A program made the position numbers and the translations under genes. The notes beneath the pieces are model-generated. The model saw nothing but the letters and a program-made list of their open reading frames with translations. It was not told the origin of the DNA and searched no databases. From contig JAHEET010000001.1 of assembly GCA_024640565.1 (NCBI GenBank), forward strand, positions 124,001-188,000: DNA of 64,000 nucleotides, read 5' to 3'. Position 1 is the first letter of the stretch; every line of letters begins with the position of its first letter. Shown piece after piece: positions 47,994 through 56,928 of this stretch. Source of the stretch: Flavobacteriaceae bacterium (GTDB lineage Bacteria; Bacteroidota; Bacteroidia; Flavobacteriales; Flavobacteriaceae).

Positions 47994-49076
47994 TTAAGAA
48001 AAATTAGTGCCCTTTTCTTCAAAATAAGAAATCAATAAATCCACCACATAATGGTATGAAGCAGTTCCTTTGTCTTGTTTATTGGCTTTTAAATAGGCAT
48101 TGTATCCTTTTTTTACCAAAGGTTCAAAAGGGTTTTTATAGGATTCCCAGAAAGCGGCACTGTTTTTAAAATCCTTAAGAATGCCTTTGTGAGTTTTTTT
48201 CCAAATTTCTGCGTAAGCTTGGCGATCTCTTTTTCGCAATTCACGAATTAAATACCCGAAAGCCATTCTATAACTTGCATACTTAAAATACAAATCGTCG
48301 GTATAATTTGCTGCTAAGAAGCCCACGAAATTGGCTTCATTTTCTGCGGCAAATCCAATCTGATGCGCCATTTCATGACAGGTAGTGGTAGGATATCCTG
48401 TTTTTGGAATTCGATCATTTACTTGCGCTTCCCCAGTGAGTGGATTGAAATAGCCAGAAGTCCCATTGTAGGTTTGTAGCAAACTCATGAAAGAGCGCTT
48501 CACCGATGGTACTTCATAGGTAAACATTGGAAAATCTTGTGCTAAATTTTGATACCCTACGACCGCCATTTGATGTATTTTCTTTTCTGAATAGGGATTT
48601 TCAACTTGTATGCTATCGAAGTTGGTAATATTTTGCTGATAAAAATTCAATTGTTCAACAACATAGTAGGTAGTGTTTACTAATTGACTCGTGGTATATT
48701 CCCTTTGGTTGTAGCCTAGTGTTTCTTTCAATGGTGCACGGTAGTAGTTCAATCCCCAAAAGAGGTAAAAACAACAATAAATCCCAGATAAAATTGCTGT
48801 TAAATGCACTAATTTTGCAATCCAATTTTGAAATCGTGACTTGCACAACCGATAGACAAATCGGAGCGATGCAAACACAAGAAAGAAAAGCAGCAGATCA
48901 CCTACAGAAAAAGGAATCCACCCGAATAAAAATCTCAAAAGACGCGCAATCATTGGGTAGATGCCATTGGAATAAAAATGCTCAATAAAAGCAGGGTACT
49001 GTCCAGCAATTTGCACCAATACAATCTGTACAGGCAATAAAAAAGTAAAAAAAAGATGCTTTTTTTGAATTTTCAT
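47994..49076 (-). CDS. DUF3810 membrane zinc-peptidase-like protein
   Basis: A 360-residue protein. Two or three N-terminal membrane helices (about residues 8-30, 50-70 and 90-112) precede a large domain with TTCHEMAHQIGFAAENEANFVGFLAA. HExAH followed by ExxxE resembles gluzincin metal sites (His, His and a downstream Glu). The WGLNYYRAPL segment after the helices is typical of DUF3810. Activity has not been shown for the family as far as I know. Upstream of the amidohydrolase pair on the same strand, with an 85-bp gap. Confidence 0.85.
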   Translation of the reverse strand: MKIQKKHLFFTFLLPVQIVLVQIAGQYPAFIEHFYSNGIYPMIARLLRFLFGWIPFSVGDLLLFFLVFASLRFVYRLCKSRFQNWIAKLVHLTAILSGIYCCFYLFWGLNYYRAPLKETLGYNQREYTTSQLVNTTYYVVEQLNFYQQNITNFDSIQVENPYSEKKIHQMAVVGYQNLAQDFPMFTYEVPSVKRSFMSLLQTYNGTSGYFNPLTGEAQVNDRIPKTGYPTTTCHEMAHQIGFAAENEANFVGFLAANYTDDLYFKYASYRMAFGYLIRELRKRDRQAYAEIWKKTHKGILKDFKNSAAFWESYKNPFEPLVKKGYNAYLKANKQDKGTASYHYVVDLLISYFEEKGTNFS

Positions 49077-49201
49077 TAGCGTAAAAATAACAAATCAAAC
49101 TCGAAGTTGTTTGGTTATTAACAAGATAATAACAATTTAGTTTACAATAATTGTCAACAAATAAAAGTTAGAATTAAGAAACGCAAATCAATGTAAAAAA
49201 T

Positions 49202-49209
49202 TACATTTG
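49202..49209 (+). promoter_or_regulatory. -7 box immediately before the dnaB start codon
   Basis: TACATTTG, an exact TAnnTTTG, ends 5 bp before ATG 49215, so the predicted start site falls on or next to the start codon (leaderless mRNA). No matching TTG element lies 17-23 nt upstream, which weakens the call. Confidence 0.4.
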
Positions 49210-49214
49210 TAATC

Positions 49215-50726
49215 ATGGAAAAAACGAAGGAAGTCGCAGGAAAAAAAGCAGACAAATCGAGAATCATAAGCCTTGAAAAAGGGAAATTTCCTCCACAGGT
49301 ATTAGAATTGGAGGAAGCAGTCTTAGGTGCAATGATGATTGATAAGAAAGGAATTGATGATGTTATTGATATCTTAAGTCCCGAAGCTTTTTATGACAGC
49401 AAGCACCAAGAAATTTATGCAACAATTTTTCAATTGTTTCAGAATTCAGAACCGATTGATCTTTTAACCGTTTCCAATCTATTGAAAAAGAACGGAAAGC
49501 TGGAATTTGTCGGGGGTGATTTCTTTTTAATTCGCTTGACGCAAAAAGTAGCTTCTTCCGCCCATATCGAATTTCATGCCCGCATAATTCTTCAAAAGTA
49601 CATTCAAAGAAGGTTGATTTCTATTTCCAGTGAAATTATAGAAAATGCCTATGATGAGAGCACCGACGTTTTTGATTTGTTAGACGATGCTGAAGGAAAG
49701 CTTTTTGAAGTAACCCAAGGAAACTTAAAGAAAAGTTCTGAAGATGCAGGCTCTTTGGTAAAGCAAGCTTTAAAGAAAATACAAGAAATCGGAAATCAAG
49801 AAGGAATGTCAGGGTTGGCAACCGGTTTTACCAAATTGGATGCACTAACTTCGGGTTGGCAGCCCTCCGATTTAGTGATTATTGCGGCCCGTCCTGGTAT
49901 GGGGAAAACGGCCTTTGTAATTTCAATGGCAAAAAACATGGCCATTGATTTTAATCATGGGGTGGCAGTATTCTCCCTAGAAATGTCCTCTGTGCAGTTG
50001 ATTACCCGTATGATTTCCTCAGAAACAGGTTTGACTTCCGAAAAACTAAGAAAAGGAAACCTAGCACCACATGAATGGGAACAACTGAATGTAAAAGTGA
50101 AAAAACTTTCGGATGCGCCTATATTTATTGATGATACTCCCTCTTTATCTATTTTTGATTTGCGTGCAAAAGCCCGTAGATTGGTTTCACAACATGATGT
50201 AAAAATTATAGTAATTGACTATTTACAACTCATGACAGCAGGAGGAAAAGCAGGAGGAAATCGTGAACAAGAAATCTCGATGATTTCGAGAAACTTAAAA
50301 GCGTTGGCCAAAGAATTGTCCGTTCCCGTAATTGCATTGTCACAATTGTCGCGTGCTGTAGAAACCCGTGGTGGATCTAAAAGACCGCTACTTTCAGATT
50401 TACGTGAATCGGGTGCAATTGAGCAAGATGCCGATATTGTATCGTTTATTTTCCGTCCAGAATATTATGGAATGACCGAATGGGATGATGATGAACACAC
50501 CCCATGTGAAGGACAAGGAGAGTTTATTGTTGCCAAACATAGGAATGGTGGTTTAGACAATATTCGTTTGAAATTTACAGGTCACTTAGCAAAATTCTCC
50601 GATTTAGAAGAAGGCTTTAGTTCTGAATTCCAATCATCTATGAATGCTGATTTTCCATCGGATGTTTTTCCAGATCAAAGGATTGAACCCAAAGATGCTT
50701 TTGGTGGGGACGATGTACCCTTTTAA
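49215..50726 (+). CDS. dnaB: replicative DNA helicase
   Basis: Hexameric RecA-fold helicase of the replication fork, 503 residues. The N-terminal DnaB domain (about 25-125) starts FPPQVLELEEAVLGAMM. The C-terminal ATPase has Walker A ARPGMGKTAFVISMAKN, Walker B IIVIDYLQLM, and the SRNLKALAKEL and LSQLSRAVETR motifs. The C-terminal tail (about 455-503) is acidic and ends DVPF, possibly an SSB-tail-like or partner-binding end (inference). No intein is present. Confidence 0.96.
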   Translation: MEKTKEVAGKKADKSRIISLEKGKFPPQVLELEEAVLGAMMIDKKGIDDVIDILSPEAFYDSKHQEIYATIFQLFQNSEPIDLLTVSNLLKKNGKLEFVGGDFFLIRLTQKVASSAHIEFHARIILQKYIQRRLISISSEIIENAYDESTDVFDLLDDAEGKLFEVTQGNLKKSSEDAGSLVKQALKKIQEIGNQEGMSGLATGFTKLDALTSGWQPSDLVIIAARPGMGKTAFVISMAKNMAIDFNHGVAVFSLEMSSVQLITRMISSETGLTSEKLRKGNLAPHEWEQLNVKVKKLSDAPIFIDDTPSLSIFDLRAKARRLVSQHDVKIIVIDYLQLMTAGGKAGGNREQEISMISRNLKALAKELSVPVIALSQLSRAVETRGGSKRPLLSDLRESGAIEQDADIVSFIFRPEYYGMTEWDDDEHTPCEGQGEFIVAKHRNGGLDNIRLKFTGHLAKFSDLEEGFSSEFQSSMNADFPSDVFPDQRIEPKDAFGGDDVPF

Positions 50727-50796
50727 ACCACAAACATTTATAAAATTATAGAAATACACAATTGCATTCAAGGAATTGTGTATTTTAGTTTTTGAT

Positions 50797-52056
50797 ATGA
50801 AAAAAAGTCTTTTAATCCTAACGCTTTTGTGGATGACAAACTCGATTTGGGCCTCATTTATTTATGTGCCCATGAGTGCAGATACACAACAAAATCATTT
50901 AAAAGCCTATGGGATTGTGTATTTTGGTTTGGAATTGGGATTAAAATCAAAGTGGTTGTTGAACTACGATGGTGGAGCCTTTCTGATTGAAAACAATACC
51001 ATTATTGAAAATGAATGCAAGGTCAGAGGGGTTTCCTATCAAGTGGTTTCAGATGCCAAAGCACAACTTATATTAGAAGCAATTGCAGCCCCATCAACAA
51101 ATCAGGACGCTGTTACTTTAGAGAAAGCACCCAAAATAGCAGTGTATTCCCCTAAAGATAAAATGCCCTGGGACGATGCTGTAACGATGGTATTAACCTA
51201 TGCCGAAATTCCTTTTGAGGTTGTTTATGATCAAGAAGTGTTGGAAGATCAACTGCTTTTGTACGAGTGGCTGCACTTGCATCATGAAGATTTCACAGGT
51301 CAATACGGACGTTTTTATGGCGCATACCGAACCGCACCTTGGTATGTAGAAGGGAAACTACGAGCAGAAAAGAAAGCAAAGGAATTGGGGTTTGCAAAAG
51401 TATCGCAACAAAAATTGGCCGTAGCAAAAAAGATTAGAGATTATGTAGTTGGCGGAGGTTTTATGTTTGCCATGTGTTCTGCTACAGATAGTTTTGATAT
51501 TGCGCTATCTGCAGAAGGTGTTGATATTGCAGAAGCCATGTTTGATGGGGATGCTTCGGAAGCAAATTATCAATCGAAAATTAATGATAAAAAAACCTTT
51601 GCTTTTAAGAACTTTGTATTGGAGCGAAGACCTATGACCTATGAGTTTTCTTCCATAGATATGACCAGGAAGCGAAGAATTCCTAAAACATCTGATTACT
51701 TTTCATTGGGTGCTTTTTCTGCAAAATGGGATCCCATACCAACAATGTTAACCCAGAACCATACCAGTTTGGTAAAAGGATTTATGGGGCAAACGACTTC
51801 TTTTGATCGAAATACTATAAAATCGAATGTGATGGTTTTAGGAGAAAATACCACCAATAGAGAAGCAAGATACATTCATGGAACCAAAGGCAAAGGAATG
51901 TTCACGTTTTATGGCGGTCATGATCCAGAGGATTATACCCATCGCGTTGGAGACCCAAAGACAGAATTGGATTTGCATCCTACATCTCCAGGATATCGTT
52001 TGATTTTAAACAATGTGCTCTTTCCTGCAGCAAAAAAGAAGAAAAACAAAACCTGA
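50797..52056 (+). CDS. secreted protein commonly labelled asparagine synthetase B; function unknown
   Basis: A 419-residue protein, ATG 50797, with signal peptide MKKSLLILTLLWMTNSIWA. It lacks AsnB signatures: the N-terminal Cys nucleophile and the SGG(V/L)DS PP-loop are both absent, and it is exported. The body shows FIYVPMSADTQQNHLKAYG, HLHHEDFTGQYGRFYGAYR and FAMCSATDSFDIALSAEGVDI. The last carries a Cys in a turn, reminiscent of a class I glutamine-amidotransferase-like fold. A late TFYGGHDPEDY with His adds to that resemblance. A 7-bp hairpin CCTGATT/AATCAGG overlaps its stop codon but has no T tract. Confidence 0.75.
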   Translation: MKKSLLILTLLWMTNSIWASFIYVPMSADTQQNHLKAYGIVYFGLELGLKSKWLLNYDGGAFLIENNTIIENECKVRGVSYQVVSDAKAQLILEAIAAPSTNQDAVTLEKAPKIAVYSPKDKMPWDDAVTMVLTYAEIPFEVVYDQEVLEDQLLLYEWLHLHHEDFTGQYGRFYGAYRTAPWYVEGKLRAEKKAKELGFAKVSQQKLAVAKKIRDYVVGGGFMFAMCSATDSFDIALSAEGVDIAEAMFDGDASEANYQSKINDKKTFAFKNFVLERRPMTYEFSSIDMTRKRRIPKTSDYFSLGAFSAKWDPIPTMLTQNHTSLVKGFMGQTTSFDRNTIKSNVMVLGENTTNREARYIHGTKGKGMFTFYGGHDPEDYTHRVGDPKTELDLHPTSPGYRLILNNVLFPAAKKKKNKT

Positions 52057-52155
52057 TTTTTGGTAATCAGGACCCACCTTTCAATCTGTTCATCATTCTG
52101 TTAATAATTATCGAATAAATACTTTAGAAAACAATTTCTAATCCAATCCCTTTTG

Positions 52156-52163
52156 TATTTTTG
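52156..52163 (+). promoter_or_regulatory. -7 box of the transketolase promoter
   Basis: TATTTTTG, exact TAnnTTTG, giving a start site near 52170 and a leader of about 17 nt. No TTG-type -33 element at the expected distance. Confidence 0.45.
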
Positions 52164-52186
52164 TTGGCAACTAATTATAATTTAAA

Positions 52187-53032
52187 ATGCCAACAACACA
52201 ACAATTACAAGATTTTACACAGCAGGTTCGTAGAGACATTTTGCGCATGGTTCACAAGGTTAATTCTGGTCATCCAGGGGGATCTTTAGGCTGTGCAGAA
52301 TTTATTACTTGTCTTTATCAAGAAGTAATGGAGTATGCAACAGATTTTACGATGGATGGTAAAAACGAAGATGTATTCTTTTTGTCAAATGGTCATATTT
52401 CACCAGTTTTTTATAGTGTTTTGGCACGTAGTGGTTTTTTTCCTGTCGAAGAATTATCAACTTTTAGACTCTTAAATTCACGTTTGCAAGGACATCCAAC
52501 AACTCATGAGGGCTTACCCGGAGTTCGAATTGCATCGGGTTCTCTAGGACAGGGAATGTCGGTTGCTTTAGGGGCTGCTCAAACAAAGAAATTAAATGGA
52601 GATGCAAAAATCGTTTACTCCTTACATGGGGACGGCGAATTGCAAGAAGGGCAAAATTGGGAAGCTATCATGTATGCTTCCGCAAAAAAAGTAGACAATA
52701 TCATTTGTACAATCGATTTAAACGAGAAACAAATTGATGGTACTACAGACGAAGTTTTGTCTATGGGTAGCTTAAAAGCGAAATTTGAAGCTTTTGATTG
52801 GGAGGTTATTGATGTTGAAAAAGGAAATGATATCCAAACTATTTTAGCAGCTTTAGCTCAAGCAAAAACAATGACTGGTAAAGGAAAACCCGTATGTATC
52901 TTATTGCATACAGAAATGGGGAATGGGGTAGATTTTATGATGCATACACATGCATGGCATGGAAAAGCACCCAATGATGCACAATTAGAAAGTGCACTGG
53001 CACAAAATCTAGAAACATTAGGAGATTATTAG
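52187..53032 (+). CDS. transketolase, N-terminal (thiamine-diphosphate) subunit
   Basis: N-terminal half of a split transketolase, 281 residues. The ThDP-binding motif is HGDGELQEGQNWEAIMYASAKKVDNIICTIDLN, with GHPGGSLGCAEF and SGSLGQGMSVALGAA upstream. In Flavobacteriia the C-terminal (Pyr plus C-domain) subunit gene normally follows directly. Here a terminator (53066-53096) and then bshA follow instead, so the partner must be elsewhere. The subunit alone should be inactive. Confidence 0.9.
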   Translation: MPTTQQLQDFTQQVRRDILRMVHKVNSGHPGGSLGCAEFITCLYQEVMEYATDFTMDGKNEDVFFLSNGHISPVFYSVLARSGFFPVEELSTFRLLNSRLQGHPTTHEGLPGVRIASGSLGQGMSVALGAAQTKKLNGDAKIVYSLHGDGELQEGQNWEAIMYASAKKVDNIICTIDLNEKQIDGTTDEVLSMGSLKAKFEAFDWEVIDVEKGNDIQTILAALAQAKTMTGKGKPVCILLHTEMGNGVDFMMHTHAWHGKAPNDAQLESALAQNLETLGDY

Positions 53033-53065
53033 TCCTAAAATTTTAATACGAACAAATTTAAAAAG

Positions 53066-53096
53066 AGTTTTTCATTCCGATGAAAAACTTTTTTTT
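53066..53096 (+). terminator. rho-independent terminator after the transketolase subunit
   Basis: Perfect 10-bp stem AGTTTTTCAT/ATGAAAAACT (53066-53075 with 53080-53089), loop TCCG, T tract 53090-53096. Shows that the transketolase unit is monocistronic. Confidence 0.92.
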
Positions 53097-53203
53097 GGCA
53101 TTTATTTATAACAAATAATGTTAGATTACCGCTATATTTACACCAGATAAATCATGCCGTCATCGATTTATATATCATTAGTTTAAATTTTTCAAGAAGC
53201 AGT

Positions 53204-54334
53204 ATGAAAATAGGGATCGTTTGTTATCCTACCTTCGGAGGTAGTGGGGTAGTAGCAACAGAATTGGGGATGGCCTTAGCCGACAAAGGGCATGAAGTCC
53301 ATTTTATTACCTACAACCAACCTGTGCGATTGGATTTTATTTCTCACAACTTGCATTTTCATGAAGTGATGCTAGAAGAATATCCATTGTTTCAGTATCA
53401 GCCCTATGAATTGGCACTTTCTACTAAAATGGTCGATGTTGTTGAAAAGCACCAATTGGAAGTTTTACATGTACATTATGCGATTCCGCATGCCTATGCA
53501 GCTTTCATGGCAAAACAAATGTTGAAGGAAAAAGGGTTGCATATCAAAGTAGTAACGACTTTGCATGGTACCGATATTACCTTGGTTGGGAGTCATCCAA
53601 CCTACAAAACAGCGGTAGCATTTAGTATCAACAATTCAGATGTTGTTACTGCGGTATCTAAGAATTTAAAAGATACGACAAACCGTTTGTTTGCAATAAA
53701 AAAAGAAATTGAAGTCATTTATAACTTTATTGATGTTGAAAAGTATGATCATGCGCACAAGCAAGAGTGCAAACGTATTGCGTTGGCAAAACCAGATGAA
53801 AGAATTCTAACCCATGTAAGTAACTTTAGACCGGTAAAAAGAACTGAAGATGTCATTCGGATTTTTAATAAAGTACAGCAACAAATTCCCGCAAAACTGT
53901 TAATGGTTGGGGATGGTCCGGAAAGAGCAAAAACAGAACAATTAGTCCACGAACTAGGAATTTCTAACAAGGTGATTTTCCTTGGGAATAGTAATGAAGT
54001 TGCAAAAATATTATGTTATTCAGATGTGTTTTTGTTGCCATCAGTCACAGAAAGTTTTGGATTGGCAGCATTGGAAGCTATGGCGGCAAGTACTGCCGTT
54101 ATTTGTTCCGATACAGGAGGATTGCCTGAGGTAAATATTCAAGGAAAAACAGGTTTTTTAAGTGAAGTAGGGGATGTAAGTGATATGGCAAAAAATGCTA
54201 TTTCAATTTTAAAGGACGATAAAACTTTGCTTGAATTTAAGCAAAATGCAAAAGAACATACCAAGCAATTTTCGTTGAAAAGTATTTTACCTTTTTACGA
54301 AACTATTTATAGATCCTGTGTAGATAAGGGTTAA
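53204..54334 (+). CDS. bshA: N-acetyl-alpha-D-glucosaminyl L-malate synthase (bacillithiol pathway)
   Basis: GT4 glycosyltransferase joining GlcNAc to L-malate, the first step of bacillithiol synthesis. It has 376 residues. The N-terminus KIGIVCYPTFGGSGVVATELGMALA is the BshA signature; TTLHGTDITLVGSHP and the nucleotide-sugar site VTESFGLAALEAMA follow. A -7 box TATATTTA (53133-53140) predicts a leader of about 57 nt. Its stop codon overlaps that of convergent aroB in a shared TTAA. Confidence 0.93.
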   Translation: MKIGIVCYPTFGGSGVVATELGMALADKGHEVHFITYNQPVRLDFISHNLHFHEVMLEEYPLFQYQPYELALSTKMVDVVEKHQLEVLHVHYAIPHAYAAFMAKQMLKEKGLHIKVVTTLHGTDITLVGSHPTYKTAVAFSINNSDVVTAVSKNLKDTTNRLFAIKKEIEVIYNFIDVEKYDHAHKQECKRIALAKPDERILTHVSNFRPVKRTEDVIRIFNKVQQQIPAKLLMVGDGPERAKTEQLVHELGISNKVIFLGNSNEVAKILCYSDVFLLPSVTESFGLAALEAMAASTAVICSDTGGLPEVNIQGKTGFLSEVGDVSDMAKNAISILKDDKTLLEFKQNAKEHTKQFSLKSILPFYETIYRSCVDKG

Positions 54335-55389
54335 GAGTTGTAAAAATTTAAGCTCTCAACAATAAGTTCTTCAGAGACTTTACAATCTAGTTGATGCTTT
54401 TCGAAATCTTTTATTAACACAAAGTTGACCTGTCCGTTTTCATTTTTCTTATCGTGTTTGAGTAAGTCTATGATCGAAGTATAGTCTTCTTTTAGAAGTG
54501 TTGTTTTTCCGTAAATGGCTAAAACAGTTTCTTTAATTTCAGAAACTTGCTGGCTAGAAAATCCTAATTGTATCGAAGAAATATAACTTTCACAAACCAT
54601 CCCAATAGCAATTGCTTCTCCATGTGTAAAATTTTCTTTGTCTACAGATTCTAAGTAAAACGACTCAATAGCATGCCCAATTGTATGACCAAAATTTAAC
54701 ACTTTTCGTAAGTTTTTTTCAGTTGGATCTTTCAATACAATTTCATTTTTTATCTCAATAGATCTAAATATTAAATCACTAACATTCAATCCCTTATGCT
54801 GTTTTATATGATTAAAAAGTCGAAGGTCGTATGTCAGTCCATATTTAATAATTTCTGCCATGCCAGATTTCATTTCTCGGTCCGTAACCGTTGTTAGATA
54901 CGCCGTATCAATCAGCACCATTTCTGGATTTGAAAACAGGCCAATTTGGTTTTTTAATACACCCAAATCAACACCTGTTTTTCCACCAACGGCAGCATCT
55001 ACCATGGACAATAAAGTGGTGGGTATGTTTACAAAATCGATGCCTCGTTTAAAAGTAGATGCCACAAAACCACCTAAATCTGTGATGACACCACCTCCTA
55101 AAGTTATGAGTAGACTTTTCCGATCTCCACCTAATTCTGTAATTGCGTTCCAAACACCCACACAAGTTTCAATATTTTTATTGATCTCTCCAGATTCTAT
55201 TTCTATGACCTCTATGTTTCTATCGGTATTCAAATTTGGGATAAATTTTGGATAACAATGCGTAAAAGTATTCTCATCTACCAAAATAAAGATGGTAGAG
55301 TATGCTTCTTTACGAATTAGATCGTTTAATTTTTGGTAGGCTATTTCTTGAAAATGAACAAGATATGTGGCTGCTTGTATGGATTTCAT
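54331..55389 (-). CDS. aroB: 3-dehydroquinate synthase
   Basis: NAD- and zinc-dependent second step of the shikimate pathway, 352 residues. Motifs are GGGVITDLGGFVASTFKRGI (NAD binding), IPTTLLSMVDAAVGGKTGVDLG, and zinc ligands in the Glu of KSGMAEIIKYGL, the His of NFGHTIGHAIES and HGEAIAIGM. Tail-to-tail overlap of 4 bp with bshA leaves no room for an intergenic terminator on either side. Confidence 0.95.
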   Translation of the reverse strand: MKSIQAATYLVHFQEIAYQKLNDLIRKEAYSTIFILVDENTFTHCYPKFIPNLNTDRNIEVIEIESGEINKNIETCVGVWNAITELGGDRKSLLITLGGGVITDLGGFVASTFKRGIDFVNIPTTLLSMVDAAVGGKTGVDLGVLKNQIGLFSNPEMVLIDTAYLTTVTDREMKSGMAEIIKYGLTYDLRLFNHIKQHKGLNVSDLIFRSIEIKNEIVLKDPTEKNLRKVLNFGHTIGHAIESFYLESVDKENFTHGEAIAIGMVCESYISSIQLGFSSQQVSEIKETVLAIYGKTTLLKEDYTSIIDLLKHDKKNENGQVNFVLIKDFEKHQLDCKVSEELIVESLNFYNS

Positions 55390-55426
55390 ATCGATATAAA
55401 TGGGTTTGCAAATTAAGAAGAAAATA

Positions 55427-55457
55427 TTGAATTATTTGCAGTCTATAACTATCTTTG
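55427..55457 (+). promoter_or_regulatory. putA promoter
   Basis: TTG (55427-55429), 20-nt spacer, TATCTTTG (55450-55457): full Bacteroidota consensus. Start site predicted near 55464, leader about 14 nt. Confidence 0.65.
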
Positions 55458-55477
55458 TTTATATAAATTGATACTGA

Positions 55478-56644
55478 ATGAATTTCTTCGACAACACGGA
55501 AGTTGCTTTTTCTTTAAAATCAGATTCCGAGCTAGAACGTGCTTATTTTCTCTTTAAGATGATTCAAAACCAACCGATGGTAAGAATCGGTACCGCAGTT
55601 ACCAATTTTGCTTTAAAAGCAAAGCTACCCGTAGAAGGGCTAATTCGATCTACTGTCTTTGACCATTTTTGTGGTGGTGTGAATGAAGAAGATTGTTTGC
55701 CTGTTATCGATAAAATGTATGAAAAAGGAAAGGTGTGTAGTGTTTTAGATTATTCTGTCGAGGGCAAAGAGGGAGAAGCAATTTTTGATGAAACAATGGA
55801 GAAAATTCTTAAAATCATCAAATTTGGATCTGAAAAAGAAGCCATTCCTTATGCTGTTTTTAAACCATCCGGCTTCGGAAGGTTTGCCTTGTATCAAAAA
55901 ATTACAGCGAAAAAAGAATTATCAGCAGCAGAGATAGCCGAATGGGAATGCGTGAAAGAACGTTTTGACAAAGTATGCGCAGTTGCCTTGGAAAAGAATG
56001 TTCCGCTACTAATTGATGCAGAAGAAAGTTGGATGCAAGCTGCTGCAGACGATTTGTTAGAAACCTTAATGGAAACCTACAACAAAGACAAAGCCATTGT
56101 TTTTAATACCCTGCAAATGTATCGACACGATCGAATGGACTATTTAAAAGGCCTGCATGCGCGTGCGCTTCAAAAAGGCTTTCATATAGGAATTAAAGTG
56201 GTGAGAGGTGCTTATATGGAAAAAGAACGTCAAAGAGCAAAAGAACAAAACTACCCTTCACCAATTTGTGCTGATAAAAAAGCTACAGATAACAATTATG
56301 ACGCTGCTGTTCATTATATGATGAAGCATAAAAATATGGCCATTTTTGCAGGAACTCACAACGAGGAAAGCTCGATGTTGGTTGTAGCGTTGGCCAAAAA
56401 ATATACAATAGCACCCAACGATGCACGTTTGTGGTTTGGGCAGCTTTTTGGTATGAGTGATCATATTAGTTTTAATCTTGCAAAAGAAGGGTATAATGTG
56501 GCCAAATACCTACCTTTTGGACCTGTGAGAGATGTGATGCCTTATTTGATAAGAAGAGCTGAAGAGAACACCTCTGTTGCCGGGCAAACTAGCAGAGAGT
56601 TGAATCTTCTAAAAATAGAGCGCAATAGAAGAAAGTTGGTATGA
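55478..56644 (+). CDS. putA: proline dehydrogenase
   Basis: FAD-dependent oxidation of proline to P5C, 388 residues, as a stand-alone PRODH domain rather than the PutA fusion. A beta-alpha barrel is visible, with VFKPSGFGRF, LLIDAEESWMQ, FNTLQMYRHDR, IGIKVVRGAYMEKER (FAD/substrate), FAGTHNEESS and the C-terminal PYLIRRAEENTSV substrate-binding Arg pair. The stop overlaps the next small gene's start by 4 bp. Confidence 0.94.
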   Translation: MNFFDNTEVAFSLKSDSELERAYFLFKMIQNQPMVRIGTAVTNFALKAKLPVEGLIRSTVFDHFCGGVNEEDCLPVIDKMYEKGKVCSVLDYSVEGKEGEAIFDETMEKILKIIKFGSEKEAIPYAVFKPSGFGRFALYQKITAKKELSAAEIAEWECVKERFDKVCAVALEKNVPLLIDAEESWMQAAADDLLETLMETYNKDKAIVFNTLQMYRHDRMDYLKGLHARALQKGFHIGIKVVRGAYMEKERQRAKEQNYPSPICADKKATDNNYDAAVHYMMKHKNMAIFAGTHNEESSMLVVALAKKYTIAPNDARLWFGQLFGMSDHISFNLAKEGYNVAKYLPFGPVRDVMPYLIRRAEENTSVAGQTSRELNLLKIERNRRKLV

Positions 56645-56928
56645 CAACCTTAGATGAAATAAAAGAACTCTTACACAAAAATAAAGCAAGATTCTTAAAA
56701 GAGTTGGAGGAAAGTAGGGAAGTCGTTCACTTGCTTCAAAAGTCAAGAAAAACATCTTTGACCGACATCGAGAAAACAAAAGTAAAGGTGCAATTGCTTG
56801 ATATTTGCAAAGCCATTCCATCGTTTGCTGTTTTTATGTTGCCAGGCGGTGCTTTGCTTCTTCCATTATTAATCAAATTGATTCCAGACATATTGCCATC
56901 TGCATTTCGGGAAGACTTGGGAAAATGA
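56641..56928 (+). CDS. small LETM1-like protein coupled to putA
   Basis: A 95-residue protein whose ATGA start overlaps the putA stop codon, so it is translationally coupled. The C-terminal 35 residues, AIPSFAVFMLPGGALLLPLLIKLIPDILPSAF, resemble the LETM1 core motif of mitochondrial ion-exchange proteins. The N-terminal 60 residues are charged and helical. The single hydrophobic segment may be membrane-embedded. Function unknown; LETM1 similarity is by eye. Confidence 0.65.
   Translation: MTTLDEIKELLHKNKARFLKELEESREVVHLLQKSRKTSLTDIEKTKVKVQLLDICKAIPSFAVFMLPGGALLLPLLIKLIPDILPSAFREDLGK

Noticed and set aside
50797..52056. Asparagine synthetase activity
   Set aside because: No N-terminal Cys nucleophile, no PP-loop, and a signal peptide; the usual label is not supported by the sequence.
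52052..52071. Hairpin CCTGATT/AATCAGG over the stop of the gene at 50797 as a terminator
   Set aside because: Perfect 7-bp stem but followed by ACCCACC rather than a T tract.
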